A DNA stretch of 64,000 nucleotides, taken from assembly GCA_949357655.1 (NCBI GenBank), contig CASHTG010000007.1, forward strand, positions 372,001 through 436,000, in the 5' to 3' direction. Below are positions 23,365-34,285 of this stretch, piece by piece. The position numbers were made by a program, and so were the translations under genes. This DNA is from Parascedosporium putredinis (Eukaryota > Ascomycota > Sordariomycetes > Microascales > Microascaceae). Below the pieces are notes generated by a model. That model was given only the letters and a program-made list of their open reading frames with translations, had not been told where the DNA came from and did no database searches. The stretch's first letter is position 1, and the number at the start of each line of letters is the position of its first letter.

Positions 23365-24118
23365 GGCGATATCTCGTGTCAAAAGAAGTTGATATCGATT
23401 CTACGTAATAGTGGTGGTTGAGAAAACATTGAATACAATGGATGTATGAAGCCGAACAGAAGAAATTCTGAAAGGGCAGGCTAGGAGCGGGAAACGCCTC
23501 CAAATAATGTTCGGCGACAAAGTTAGGCCGACACACATGAGGGAAAGGACCTCTCTCCAGGCTGACCAGCCCGTGGGAGGCGCCATTCCCAACCAATAGT
23601 GCCCTCTCGTTCTGCACCCCTTGTAACGCACATCATCTAGGGTCCCGCTTCCCTGGTTGGTTGTAATGGATGACTTGATCGATATGCACGTTCGCCTCAC
23701 TTTCCGTGCTGGGGTCGCCATAAATGAGACACCTTACTCTCGTCTACGCCACTTTTTTGCCGGTAGGTGAACTTGGGTGAACGTGGAGGGAAGCTATGCC
23801 TAACTACATGTAACCTCAAGCCATTACATGTAGACCCTCCCACGTTCAACCACCAGGCGAGGTATGCAGGGAAGACCATTCTCGAGAACCAGAAGCAAAT
23901 GATCCGAAATCCAAAGCTACGAGGAGAAAATGTGAAAATATTCATTCATCTATCCCATCTATAAATCCAATTGGTGTAGATGTTGTTCATTGCCAGCCCT
24001 AAACACTAACCTTCTTTTTCCCAACGGCAACCATTTGAACCTAATCAATACATCCATGGATCAATGTATATACAACTGGCGGATATTCTTCACCCCGTCA
24101 GCCGCCCGACCTATTCGA
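23365..24118. other. Spacer between the two NLR-related paralogues
   Basis: About 750 bp lies between the stop of the upstream paralogue and the start of the NLR gene, both on the minus strand. It should carry the NLR promoter. No motif or extra gene is seen. Confidence 0.5.
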
Positions 24119-27100
24119 CTAAAAGGATGAAGTCACCCGCCAGTGCTGAAGAAACGCCTTGGCGCATGCCGCCGCCGTCGCCGCGGCGTACGGTTGCCAA
24201 ATCTTATTCTTATGACTGTCCGCGTAGTCGCACGCGCCCTTGATGATGACGCAGGGAATGGTATTCCCCACGCCTGAGCCTTCCATCTCAAAACCTATGA
24301 CCTTATCCCGGCTTGCGATGCGATCTCGCATCTCTGCGGACCTCATCACCGTGTCACCGGATGCCATCAGGCCAAAGTGAACGGCAGGCGCAGTCTCGGC
24401 AGTTCGGATGCGATGGCGTCTGATGAAACGTTCATCGCAACCGCACCTTTCGCACGGGATCCTGTCCTCAATGTGGCGATATGTTGAATCGTATACTTCA
24501 TCATTCACAGCGTCCATATACTTCTCAACTAGATCAGGAGTATTGTGGAGGGTTTGTAAAGAATCCTCCATGCCCTCCGCCAACTCTTTGCGGCCACGCC
24601 GGCCTTTTAATTTCGCGAGAAGCGATCTTATTTCGGTAGTCGTGGAACCGTACGAGGTCGCCTTGCGCGTGAAGCCCTCTGGCAGCTCCGTACCAAAATC
24701 GTACTCGACAACCCCATCGGAGACTATGACGTCGCCCAGGTAGATATTTCGGCCTGCGGTGTCTTGGGACGTGGACGGGATAGCGCCGCAGATGCCCACC
24801 ACAAGGGCAAGCTTGATATTGGGGAAACTCGATAGACAAAAGGCCGCTACAAAGGCCGCGCTGACCTTTCCCATCTGTGGCATGTGAACCAACACGACAT
24901 TGTGTAAACCAATGATGCCGGTGGTATAGCTGTTTGGATCATTTGGGGCCTTTTCGTCCGGATGGCCTTTGCGTTGATTCCAGTGGCCGTCCAGCAGGGC
25001 ATCTACGGCGTCGGCTTCGAGGGTAAGGGCGCAAAAGATGGCCACTCCGAACTCGGAGCGCGCGGGCTCCGGGCTGTCTTGTGCGGTAGATGACTTTGAC
25101 TGCGGTGAATTCTTGAATTCTACACTCTTTCGCTTTTTCCGATCCCTATATTCCTGGTCTTTTCCATCTTCCCACGGCTCTACCAAGCGTGATTTCTCCC
25201 CCATCATTTCATAATTGCGCTTATTTTGGGCCACTGGCCTTGATCTTATCTCCAACTGATAGCTTCTCCCTCGGTGACTGGTCCGGTGGTCCAGCGATAT
25301 GCCTCCCTCGTTGGCAGTAGAGAGGGCGTCACGTCTAGAGCTACTAGCCACTAAAGAGTCGTCTAGGGACATTCGAAAAGGAGACTCTCGTGTCAGAGAA
25401 TCTCGCGAGTTATGAGCTTTCCCCGGACGCTCGCCATCCCGGGTATTTTGAAAGTGACTTTGGGATTTCCTTCGATGGAGAGTAGATGCTGCCGAATCTA
25501 CCATCATATTTTCTTCATAACCGTGTCTTATGGCATGCGGAGGAATTTCGTATGTTTGGGTATTTGGCGACCCATCTACTCGGCCTGGGCGATTGTCAGG
25601 CCAGGTATTTTGAAAGCGGGTTCTGAGTTGTCCTTGGGTGAGATTAGGTGCTGCCGAATCTAGTACCATCATACTCTTTTCATAACCATGTCTTCCGGCT
25701 TGCGGGGGTTTCGTATGCTTGGGTGTCTGGCGACCCGTCCACTCTGCCCGGGCGATTGTCAGGCCAAGCATTTTGAAACCGGGCTCCTGCTTGCCCTTGA
25801 AGAAGATTCGATGCTGCCGAATCTGGGTGATCGTCCTCCCAAGTATCCCTGTTGTGAGTGCGATATTCAGATTGCCTCCGGGAAAAGTTAGGTGCTGTCG
25901 AATGTACGTTTGCTCTCCCATCTCGGTGCCCGTGTGGTCTTTGTTCGCCTCGCTCAAGGAAACGAGGTTCCAAGTAGATAGGCGTACCATTTTCCGTGGG
26001 AGATACACCTGTGCGATCACGGGCCTCTCTGAGATTGGCTTCAGAGTGTATACTAGGGCTCAGATGCAAGTCGAGATCGGTAAAAGGCCGCACAAGTGCA
26101 AGTACAGCTTGATATCGTGCGTCATTCCTGCCCGTACAATGCGTCATATCTCCATGACTCCCATCGACAGACTCCACGGTTTCGAGGTCGGTTTCGAGCC
26201 CGATTCTTGAGTAGATGCTTTCAAGCACCTTTCTCAATTGGCTTGCCTGCTCCAATGTCAGCGTCTAGCAAGTGCTCAAGTGCGCGGTCAAGTATGAAAA
26301 AGAAAATACCCGCGTCTCCCGAAGCCGACCTGGTCCGTGACTCCAACGATACCAGGCATGTTGATCGCTGCTTCCTTCTTGAAAAGAATGTATCCTTATG
26401 CGGCGATGGGTTGCAATATCGTTGAAATTGTCCGTAATTCTCTCAAGGAGGCTCGTATCCGTATCGTATCTACTTAGCTCTTGCTGGTCTGGGGAAGGCG
26501 AGGCATATATAACGAGCTTAGACAGGACGGAGACCCACTCTTGGTGATCGTCGACGCGGTGCGGAGTGCCGAAGAATATTATGCGCTTTGTTAGCGTGCG
26601 AAGTTTCTCACAGTGGTAGAGAGCCTGTAGGGTTCAATGTTGATTGTTAGAACAGACCATAACCTGGCGTCAACAAGACGGAGACCAGCCTACGTCTTTG
26701 ATTATGATCCCCCTAGATCATGCGCAACAAATATTATCGGGTCCTACAACGTCTGTCTCAGCATTCATTTGTCGTAATTGAGGCAACCATGTGTCAATTT
26801 GAGGGATATTAAGACGCCCACCGTACCGATACATGAGCCTGCCGGAGTCTCGCGAGGAAGTCTGCTCGATATCTGGTAATCACATTTTCCTCTCCGCGCT
26901 GAAACATGCCCTCTCGAACGCGAGAGTCGTATCCATACATCCATATTTTCGCACAAGGAGCGTCGTGGTGGAGCAGTTGTGGCCACCACCGCAGATGGGG
27001 GCTCCGGCATGGTATGTTGAATCCGTTTCGTTGGTAAGGGCATCGATCCGCCAGGTATCATGCGAGGTACCTTCTATTCCGTGCACGAAGATGATGCTTT

Positions 27101-27198
27101 GAGGATATTGAAGCCGTTAGAAAATGGGGGGCCGTTTCAGCACAAGAAGAGGAGGGGATCGAAGGGGGTAGATACACACTTGACCTGGCATGGCTCAT
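24119..27198 (-). CDS. NLR-related protein: alpha/beta-hydrolase - repeat linker - PNP_UDP (no NB-ARC)
   Basis: Five exons: 27198-27176, 27099-26833, 26743-26694, 26624-26310 and 26264-24119. Four bases are missing (one near 27000, one in a G-run near 26712, two in a C-run near 25708). The corrected product is 934 aa. The first intron sits at the same place and phase as in the NLR gene, and both proteins begin MSH. The hydrolase half has IIFVHGIEGTSHDTW, WWPQLL, IWMYGYDSR, VAHDLGGIIIK and FGTPHR; the usual nucleophile Ser is Asp. A polar linker of about 340 aa carries a 54-aa repeat. The C-terminal PNP_UDP domain (AIFCALTLEADAVDALL, FEMEGSGV, GACDYADSHKN) is very close to that of the NLR. It ends at a natural stop, TSSF, without NB-ARC or TPR. 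It could be a partner, decoy or truncated duplicate of its neighbour. Confidence 0.8.
25488..25824 (-). repeat. Two tandem ~162-bp linker repeats inside the hydrolase-PNP gene
   Basis: The landmark TGCTGCCGAATC recurs at 25488, 25649 and 25813, giving units of 161-164 bp (about 54 codons). Each unit encodes DSAA(S/P)NL..GQ...RFQN(A/T)WPDNRPGRVDGSP, then a HGYE..MMV tail. A third, more diverged copy (SAASTLHRRKSQSHFQN) follows toward 25400. The unit resembles no domain I know and is highly polar. Confidence 0.8.
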
Positions 27199-28132
27199 GT
27201 TGGCGAAATAATCCTCGCGCCGACGGCACCAAGCTGTTCAATCCCCTTTGGTGCCCTCCTATTATCACTCCATGGTCGTCGCTGAGTTCAAAGTTTCGTA
27301 TTAGGAAACGACACACTGATTCGGAGAGTGGGGAAGGAAATTGAGGAACGCTGCGACGTACTGCCGGTTCAGCTGGGGCTGTTCTAGCCAATTTGGACGC
27401 TCGACACGCTCAATATTCGGAAAAGAGGTGTCAGGCGTGCTAAAAAACGCATTAGAAGGATATTCATGGGACGAGCCCATTTCGCTTTCTCTCGGTATCC
27501 GGTGCTGGCCGTCGCCTCGCGCTGGGGCAACTGGGAGAGTAAATTACCTTCATGGGGATCTGAGAGTCGAGTAGGGGGCACTGTCCCTATTTAATGCAAC
27601 GGACTGGAAGTCGACGCGGGTTCCCCTCAAGAAAGCAATTCGGGGAAGCGGGCGTGCACCAGGCTGTGGGCTGTCCAGGCCCCTTTCTCCCTTTGTCGTG
27701 GATGCAGAGTTGGTGCGACCAAGGTCAGGTGTCGTGTCTTACCAATCCATCAAAGTATTCCTTCGTCCATGTATCCATTGATCCCAATTTGGCAGTCCGC
27801 AGCTATTGCTCAAAGGCCATCAAGTGCGTAGGTTGGAGCCGGTCATCTCTGACCGGCCCACACAGAAGCGGACGAGTTTCGAAGCCCTTCCCTACATACG
27901 TTCTCTCATCCATATTATCACCGCGTTTAATGAAAAATAACCGGCTTAAATTCTACCTTGCCATAAGAAAGAGGGCTAGCCGCAGTGCTGCATTACCACG
28001 TTCACGACTCACTCATATTGAAGATAGTTCAATTAAGCTATGCATTGATTACAGTCTAAAACTCCAAACACCCATCTTTTTAACCCTCGCCAGGAAAATC
28101 CAAAGGGATCCTCCAATCTCCTCTCTCTCTCT
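27199..28132. other. Gene-free spacer with a CT microsatellite
   Basis: This contains the promoter side of the hydrolase-PNP gene. A TCTCTCTCTCTATCTCTC tract lies at about 28121-28143. Open frames here show no motifs. Confidence 0.5.
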
Positions 28133-28484
28133 CTATCTCTCACTCCCACCGCACCCTTTTCCCGGCCTTGCCCCGACCGCGCGGAACCTCCCGAAGCCGA
28201 AGCAGATCCGACCCCAAATACAGCATCTCATTCGTGCGCCAGCCCCACCGACACGACTCCACCGCGTCCCCGCAACCGTAAGCCGGCTCCGCCATCCCTT
28301 GACCCACATCCACGCTAGCCGATACGCCGTATCCGCCTCCGGCTCCTCCGGCCCCGGATCCGACGTCCAGCTCGACATGCTCGTGCGCGCCGACAACGAC
28401 GTGCGCGGCCCCGTGATGTTGCTAAACACCGTCGTGGCCGTGGAACAAGACACCGTTGTCCGCCGACTATCCGGTCCTCCGCGG

Positions 28485-28515
<31 letters not shown>

Positions 28516-28660
28516 ACGCGTGAACCTCGCCGTCGCCCCGGCCCTGCTCCTCCTCCTCAATTGTCTCCATCACGCGCGCCGCCGCCGCCGCCGACCCGCT
28601 CCCCGCCCGCCGACGACGCGTCAGTTCCTTGGCCCGCATCTCCCTACGCCACGCCTCCAT
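28133..28660 (-). CDS. Uncertain 175-aa open frame
   Basis: It starts 45 bp past the stop of the giant acidic gene, on the same strand. It has a basic start (MEAWRREMRAKELTRRRR), an Ala tract, an acidic run of eight Asp encoded by the GTC/GAC microsatellite, then a Cys/Gly/Arg-rich tail ending near the CT microsatellite. No domain is recognised. It may be 3' UTR of the large gene, a continuation of it after an undetected missing base, or a small orphan gene. Composition is dominated by simple repeats, so coding status is weak. Confidence 0.22.
28480..28512. repeat. GTC trinucleotide microsatellite
   Basis: About nine GTC/CGT units in a row lie just downstream of the giant gene. On the minus strand they would encode an Asp tract in the uncertain small frame. 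Confidence 0.75.
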
Positions 28661-28704
28661 GATGAGTAAAGTAGTAGTAGTGACCCCGTCTCGCCCGAGC
28701 GTGG

Positions 28705-31700
28705 TCAGTTGTCGTCCACGCCGCTCAGCAGCGCGCTTCGTTCGTCAATCTCGTCCTCGTGCTCGTTGAGGAACCCGCCGCGGCGCCGCTCGCCCGGCAC
28801 GTCGTACCCGGGGCTCTTGGCTGCTGCTGCACCGACTGTGGCGGCTCGCTTGAGCGGGAAGCTAAAGATGCCCGAGGACGGGCGGGAGCGTGCGGGGCTC
28901 GAGGTTGCGGAATGCCTGCGGCGGGCGCGGTTGAATTACCATTCTCGAAGATGCCGCGCATTCGCTGGATTAGGCTGCTTGGCGAGGAGACGCCGCAAAG
29001 GAGTTGCGGGCGAGCGCGTTGTGGGGCATTTGCGTGGCGATTGGCGTGGGCAGGTTCTCCTCCGACACGGCCTTGGGATCGTCGTGGTACTGGAGAGGAG
29101 AAGGGACGTGCATGTCGTGGCCTTCAAAGGGGTGGTGTCCGATGGGTGCGGGCCAGGAGTCCCGGATCACGGGCTCGTGGTTGTCGATGGGCAGCGAGGC
29201 GTGCACGGGAGACTCGGACGACGAGGAAATGGTGCTCTGGCTGACCAGCGACATGGGCGTTGAGTCAATTTGGCCCGACGCGTCCCAAGGAACTTGCGGG
29301 CTGTCGGCCATGGTGCCGTAGCTCTCGGTCGCCGTTTGTCCGGGAGGCGTTACGGGGCGGTCTGGGTTATGTCTGCTAAACGCAAGGCCCCGGGCTTGCG
29401 GGATAGAGGAGCAGCCGCCGCTTTTAGAGAGCGGGCTGACGTCGCTGTTGTCCTCTGGATCGCTCGTAGCTGAGGGTGAGTTTTCCGATGTGTAGTCGAC
29501 CGGGCGCATCTCCTCGTAGCTCATGAGCTCAGCGTCGATCAAAGACGCTGCGGGCACAATCTCGGGAGATACCGACCCACGCTGGTGGTGGACGTCTTGG
29601 ATGCCGTCGGCGTAGACGCTCGCTTGCGACTGGTAATCCGACTCGTCGTCCGACTCGAACAACTCCTCTTGGCCGTGCACCGTAGCAGTCTCCATCCCAT
29701 GCCCGTAATCAAGGCCGTGCTGGGCCTGCTGCTGCGCGGAGTGTTCCTGGAATTGGAGCGGGGTGTGCATGCCCGCCGACTGCATCGGGTGACAAAGGCC
29801 TGCGACTCACTATCCGTTGTGGTGTCGCCGGCCGTCAGGGTGTCAGAGTATTGTGCCATGCGGGCCTCGAAGGCTGCTGCAGGGTGGTCCTCCTCGTAGA
29901 TGACGTGATTTTCGTAGGAATAAGTGGTGGTATAGGTGTGCTCGTGGTCGTGGACGGATTGGTCATTAGGCGCCCACGAGGTCTCCAACGGCAGCGTATC
30001 AATCACCACCGGTAGCGACGGGACCTTGTCCACAGAAACCTCTGCCTCGGTAGAGTCTCCATCGCGCATCATACTCTCATACAAGCTAGAAACAGCCGGC
30101 TGCGCCGCGTGCCCAATCTCCTCGGGAGTGACCACCTGCTCCGTCAACGGGGTCTCCGTAAACGAGTCGGACATCTCCAGTCCCGGAGTCTCCTCCACCA
30201 TCAACCCCCGCTCCTCAACTTCAGCAGGCGACTCAAGCACCTCGCGTGTCTCAACGGAGCCAGCAGCCACCGCCGCCGACGCAGACCGGTACTCCTCCTC
30301 CGTCGGATCCGTAACCCACGCGCCATTATCAAGCTGCGCCGCAACAGACTGCTGCTCCCGCATAACCCCATTCAAAGCAGGACTCGCCAGCCTCAGCTCC
30401 TCGAGCACCTTGGGCGCCGGCTCCTCCAGCTGCGAGAAGCGCCTCTCGATCGACGGCGCCACCGCCTTCCTGAACCGCGCAAACGTCTCCCTGAACCGCG
30501 CCAGCGCCGCATCCGGCGTGCCTCCCCTTCGCTTCCTTGGTCATCGGAATCGTTGTTGCTTCCCGCACGTCCCACGCCCCGTCGGAGCGCTGCGCCATAT
30601 CGGGGAGCGCCTCACGCGCCCAGTCGACGTGCGCGGCCTCCTCCACCGCCTCACGGTCGCTGGCGTCGCTGGCGTCGCTGATGTCGCTGATGTCGGCAAC
30701 GGGACTTACTTGAGCGAGCTCACGCGCGTCGGAATCCTCGACGGCGGCAACTTCTTGCGCGGGGACGACGTCTTCTGCGGCGGTACCTTGGGCGACTTGA
30801 GCGACTTGGTCGATCTCCGCGTCCGCAGAGCTTTCTTGGACCGGCTCCTCCTCAGCGGCGCGAGCTTCGGGCTCTGGTGTCGCTTGTCCCGCAGCACCTG
30901 CGAGCACTGGCACCTCCTGAACCGGTTCAGCTTCGGGTTCGAAGGCTTCCTGGTCGCTGCCCTCGCTATCGTCATCGTCGTAGTCTTCTTCTTCTTCGAC
31001 GGCGGCGGCAGCAGCGGCAGCGGCAGCGGCTCGCGGAATCTCAGGCTCGGACGCGTAGTCCGAGTTGGTGGCGTCGTCTTCGTCTTGGCCACGAAAATGC
31101 TCGGGCTCGCTGTCTTGCTCAAAGTGCCTCTGCTCTCCGCTACGAAAACGCTCGAGCTCGAACTCGTCGTCCTCTTCATCGTCGTCGTCGCTTCGTGCTC
31201 CTTGGTCACGAAAATTCTCGACCTCGGACTCGTCTTCGTAAGTGCGGTCCCCGTAAACCCGATCCTCGTAGACTTGGTCCTCGTACACTTGATCTTCGTA
31301 GACCTGATCCTCGAAAACCCGATCTTCGTAGTCTCCCGATCCCATGCCTCGCTCGTACACCGGGCTATGAAAAGAAGGCACGTCTCGGATGGGGTCGAGC
31401 TGCGGTACTTCGTAGGTATCCGCGTAGGTCGCGAATTGTTCAATCACCACGTCCTCCACGAGGGCATCGGGTCGGCGCGCGTAGTCCAAGCCAAAGTTAT
31501 CCGCCTCGTCCTCGTCATCGCCGTAGGTCAGTTCGCTCTCGGCGCGAGGGCTGTTTAGATAGGGAACTTCGTAGGTCTTCTCGGTGTAATACATCTCCTC
31601 GCGGAGATCCTCGGGAGCATCGACGTCCTCGGGCAGTTCGGAAGGAGTTGGGTTGTGGGGGTAGCTCTTAGGCGCGAGGTATTCGTCCACCATGGACTGG

Positions 31701-34285
31701 TAGACGGCATCGTCGTGAACGCCGACAGACCACGTTCCATTGGGAAGCTGGACATTCTCAACCGCTGCGTCAAACTCCATCTTGTAATCAGCCAGGTCGA
31801 CCTGAAGCTTCTGAGAAGGCGTGGGCGCATTGTCGATTTCCGCCGCGGAATCCTCGTCGCTCATCACGCTAACAGCATCGTACGACTCAGCTTCATAGGC
31901 TTGCTCATCTCCGGAGGCGCCGACAATTACTCGCTCAATAGGCGACGGGGCCGGGACGGCGCAGTTGGCTTCTGTTCGTGGGTGACATCTTGCACATTTT
32001 GAACATGGGCGTACTCCTCTTCGGCCTCGGTCTCGGCCGAGGAGAAGCTGTCGATGGCCACGTCCTCATCCATCCTAGGCTCTAGATAGCGGGAATCCTC
32101 ACGCTGGATTAGGGTCTCGTCCTCCATTGGGCTTACTTTCGCTTCCATTACGTGCTGAACAGTCTGTGGTACCTCCACGTAAACCTGGTCCTCGTAAGCA
32201 ACCTCAACTTCCCTCTGGCCGTACATGACGGCAGCCTGGGCCATCAGTATCTCGGCCTGCTCGACGTAGGTAGGGCTCATCTGCCGAGTCTGCATCACGA
32301 CGGGTGCATCTTCATCGTGATCGAACGCGTCTTGCAACTCATCTTCCGAGTAGATTTCAGGTTCGGGGTGGCCAAACGTAGCGGCGTACTGCTCCGCGGG
32401 AGACTGCCTCTCGGCGGGGGCGTGTAGACTGTGGCGGGGAGGGTATCCATGGGCTTTTCAGGCACATCGAGGTCGAAAGCAGGCGAGGTAGGCGCTTCCC
32501 GTTCTTGTACCACTTGGGCTTCAGTAGTGTGTTGCGTGATAGGCTCCTCCACAGAGGCAACCTCCTCGATGACGACCTCGACAGGCACTTCGGTTACTAC
32601 GCTCCTAATTTCGAGCACGGGAGGCGCAGATTCAACGATGCTCGAAGTTCTCGAACTCGGCCTCGAGTCATACTCATCCTCCATTACGCGATGAGGCTCT
32701 TCCGAAATAACCTGCGACTCCTCAACAACCGGCTCATCGTAGGGGGCGTCGTGTACGAGCACGACTGGCGATCCGGGAGATCGCTCATACGACTCCTCTT
32801 CGTAATACGATCGGTAGCCCTCTTGGTAATTCCTAACGGGCGACCCCGAATCGGCCGCCGCGTAGTTGCTCATGGATTCGTGCACGCTGCGGTCGACAAA
32901 GCTAGCGTAAACCTCGGCGCGGGGCGTCTCAACCCTCTCATCCGAAGTCAGTGCCAGAGCGATAGTATCCCGCCCCATGTCGATTGTTTGTTCAACCACG
33001 TTCGATTCAGACGCGGGCGACTGGGGCGGAGAAAACTCGTCGGCAGGATTAGACACGACGGGCTCAACAAATCTCTCTTCGATTACCCTTTCTTCAAGCG
33101 TAGGCTCCTGTACTGTCGGCAGGCTCCGCACCGGCGATTCAGGTGTAAGCTCTTCGTGATAAACAGGCTCCTCCTTTGCAACAACCGGCTCAACGGGGGC
33201 CACAACCTGCGGCACCTCCTCAGGCAGCGCCCTCGAAACCGAAGTCTCCCCGACGCAACCGGGCTCTCCGCCCGATCCCCCAACCCAATCTTCCCCGCAA
33301 ACCACCCAAACGCACTCTTCCTATTCGCGCTCTTCGCATCCGCTGCTGCGCAGCCGCAGCGTCAACCTCGAACTCCTTGGGCTCGAGCACCACTTCTCTC
33401 GCGCCGTGCGTGACGTCCCGGGGCATAAAAGCGTCGCTCACGTCCTCCTCCTCAGCCAGCTGAGGAAGGTCCCGCTCCGCCGCTGCCGCCGTCGCCGCGT
33501 CCGCCAGGTCAGCGCCGCGGGGCAGCTCGGGCACGGGCGCTAGGACCGGCGCGGAGGCCGGCGCTGGCTCTTTAGTAGCCTTCACATGGTTATTGAGGGG
33601 CTCTCCCAATGTAGCCTGGGTTGGCTCCGGCGGCGGCTTACTAGTGATGGCCGAGTCCATCGTCCGGTTCGTCCGCGAACGGCGTCTGGTCGGAATGGAA
33701 GGTAGGGGAACCTTCATCTGCTCATCAATCAAGCGGTTCAGTTCCTATCAAGCAGCGCAGATTTCATTTGTCAGTAAATCAAAAACAACCAATTTCTCGA
33801 GGTGGGGGAAATAGAAAAACGGCGGCTCTCACCCTTCTCCTATCCTCCAACCGGGCCAGCTTATCCCGGCCCTCGTCCAGAACAGCCTGCGCCTCTAGCT
33901 CAATAACCTCCATCAAACCATCCATCTCGTCCTCCACGTCGTCCGTCTCGGTGACGTGCCTATTCTGCCTCTCGCCATCTTCCTGCTCATCCCGCATCGC
34001 CAGGTCCTCGTCTTCTCGTTTCCTGCGAGCTAAGATCTCTTCATCTTCCCTCCTCCGGCGCTCGGCCAAGTCATCGCGCTCCTTGCGGCGCTTGGCGGCG
34101 AGGTCATCGCCCTCGCGCTCAAAGTTGGCGCGGAGGGCCGCGAGAGTGCTGTCTCGCTGGTGCTCGAGCTGGTCGAGTCGGGAGTGGTGGTCCGCGGAGG
34201 AAAGAGTGTCGATGGTCGACCGGATTGTGGAGAGGGTGTCGCTCATCTCGGCCACTAGGGCGGCGACGTCGACGGGATACGCCAT
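28705..34285 (-). CDS. Giant acidic, mostly disordered protein with coiled-coil start
   Basis: There are two exons (34285-33833 and 33744-28705) with an 87-bp intron. Nine bases are missing along the long exon (frame changes near 33290, 33250, 32340, 31940, two near 30520, then 29790, 28975 and about 28850). The corrected product is about 1833 aa. Residues 30-150 form a charged coiled coil (ERRRREDEEILARRKREDED). The rest is low-complexity and rich in Glu, Asp, Ser, Pro and Val, with a pentapeptide array, an Ala tract (nine Ala) and an Asp/Glu run. It ends SALLSGVDDN. No catalytic domain is recognised. Similar proteins in fungal databases often carry names such as involucrin-repeat or myosin-like, which mostly reflect composition. 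A scaffold role at the cell cortex or septum is possible but unproven. Confidence 0.7.
31236..31335 (-). repeat. 15-bp repeats encoding (V/T/D)(Y/F)EDQ pentapeptides
   Basis: Inside the giant acidic gene seven consecutive five-residue units read as variants of VYEDQ (for example VFEDQ, VYEDR, VYGDR, TYEDE). The DNA unit is 15 bp with third-position drift, so the array is old or under selection for the peptide. Confidence 0.75.

Noticed and set aside
26744..26832. Stop codons in the hydrolase-PNP gene, first read as decay
   Set aside because: They lie in an intron (GTATCG...GTTGTAG) at the same place as an intron in the NLR paralogue.
29936..31558. 540-codon plus-strand frame with hydrophobic Val/Leu stretches
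   Set aside because: Antisense to the acidic Glu/Asp/Val-rich giant protein; hydrophobicity comes from reversing GAA/GAC-rich codons.
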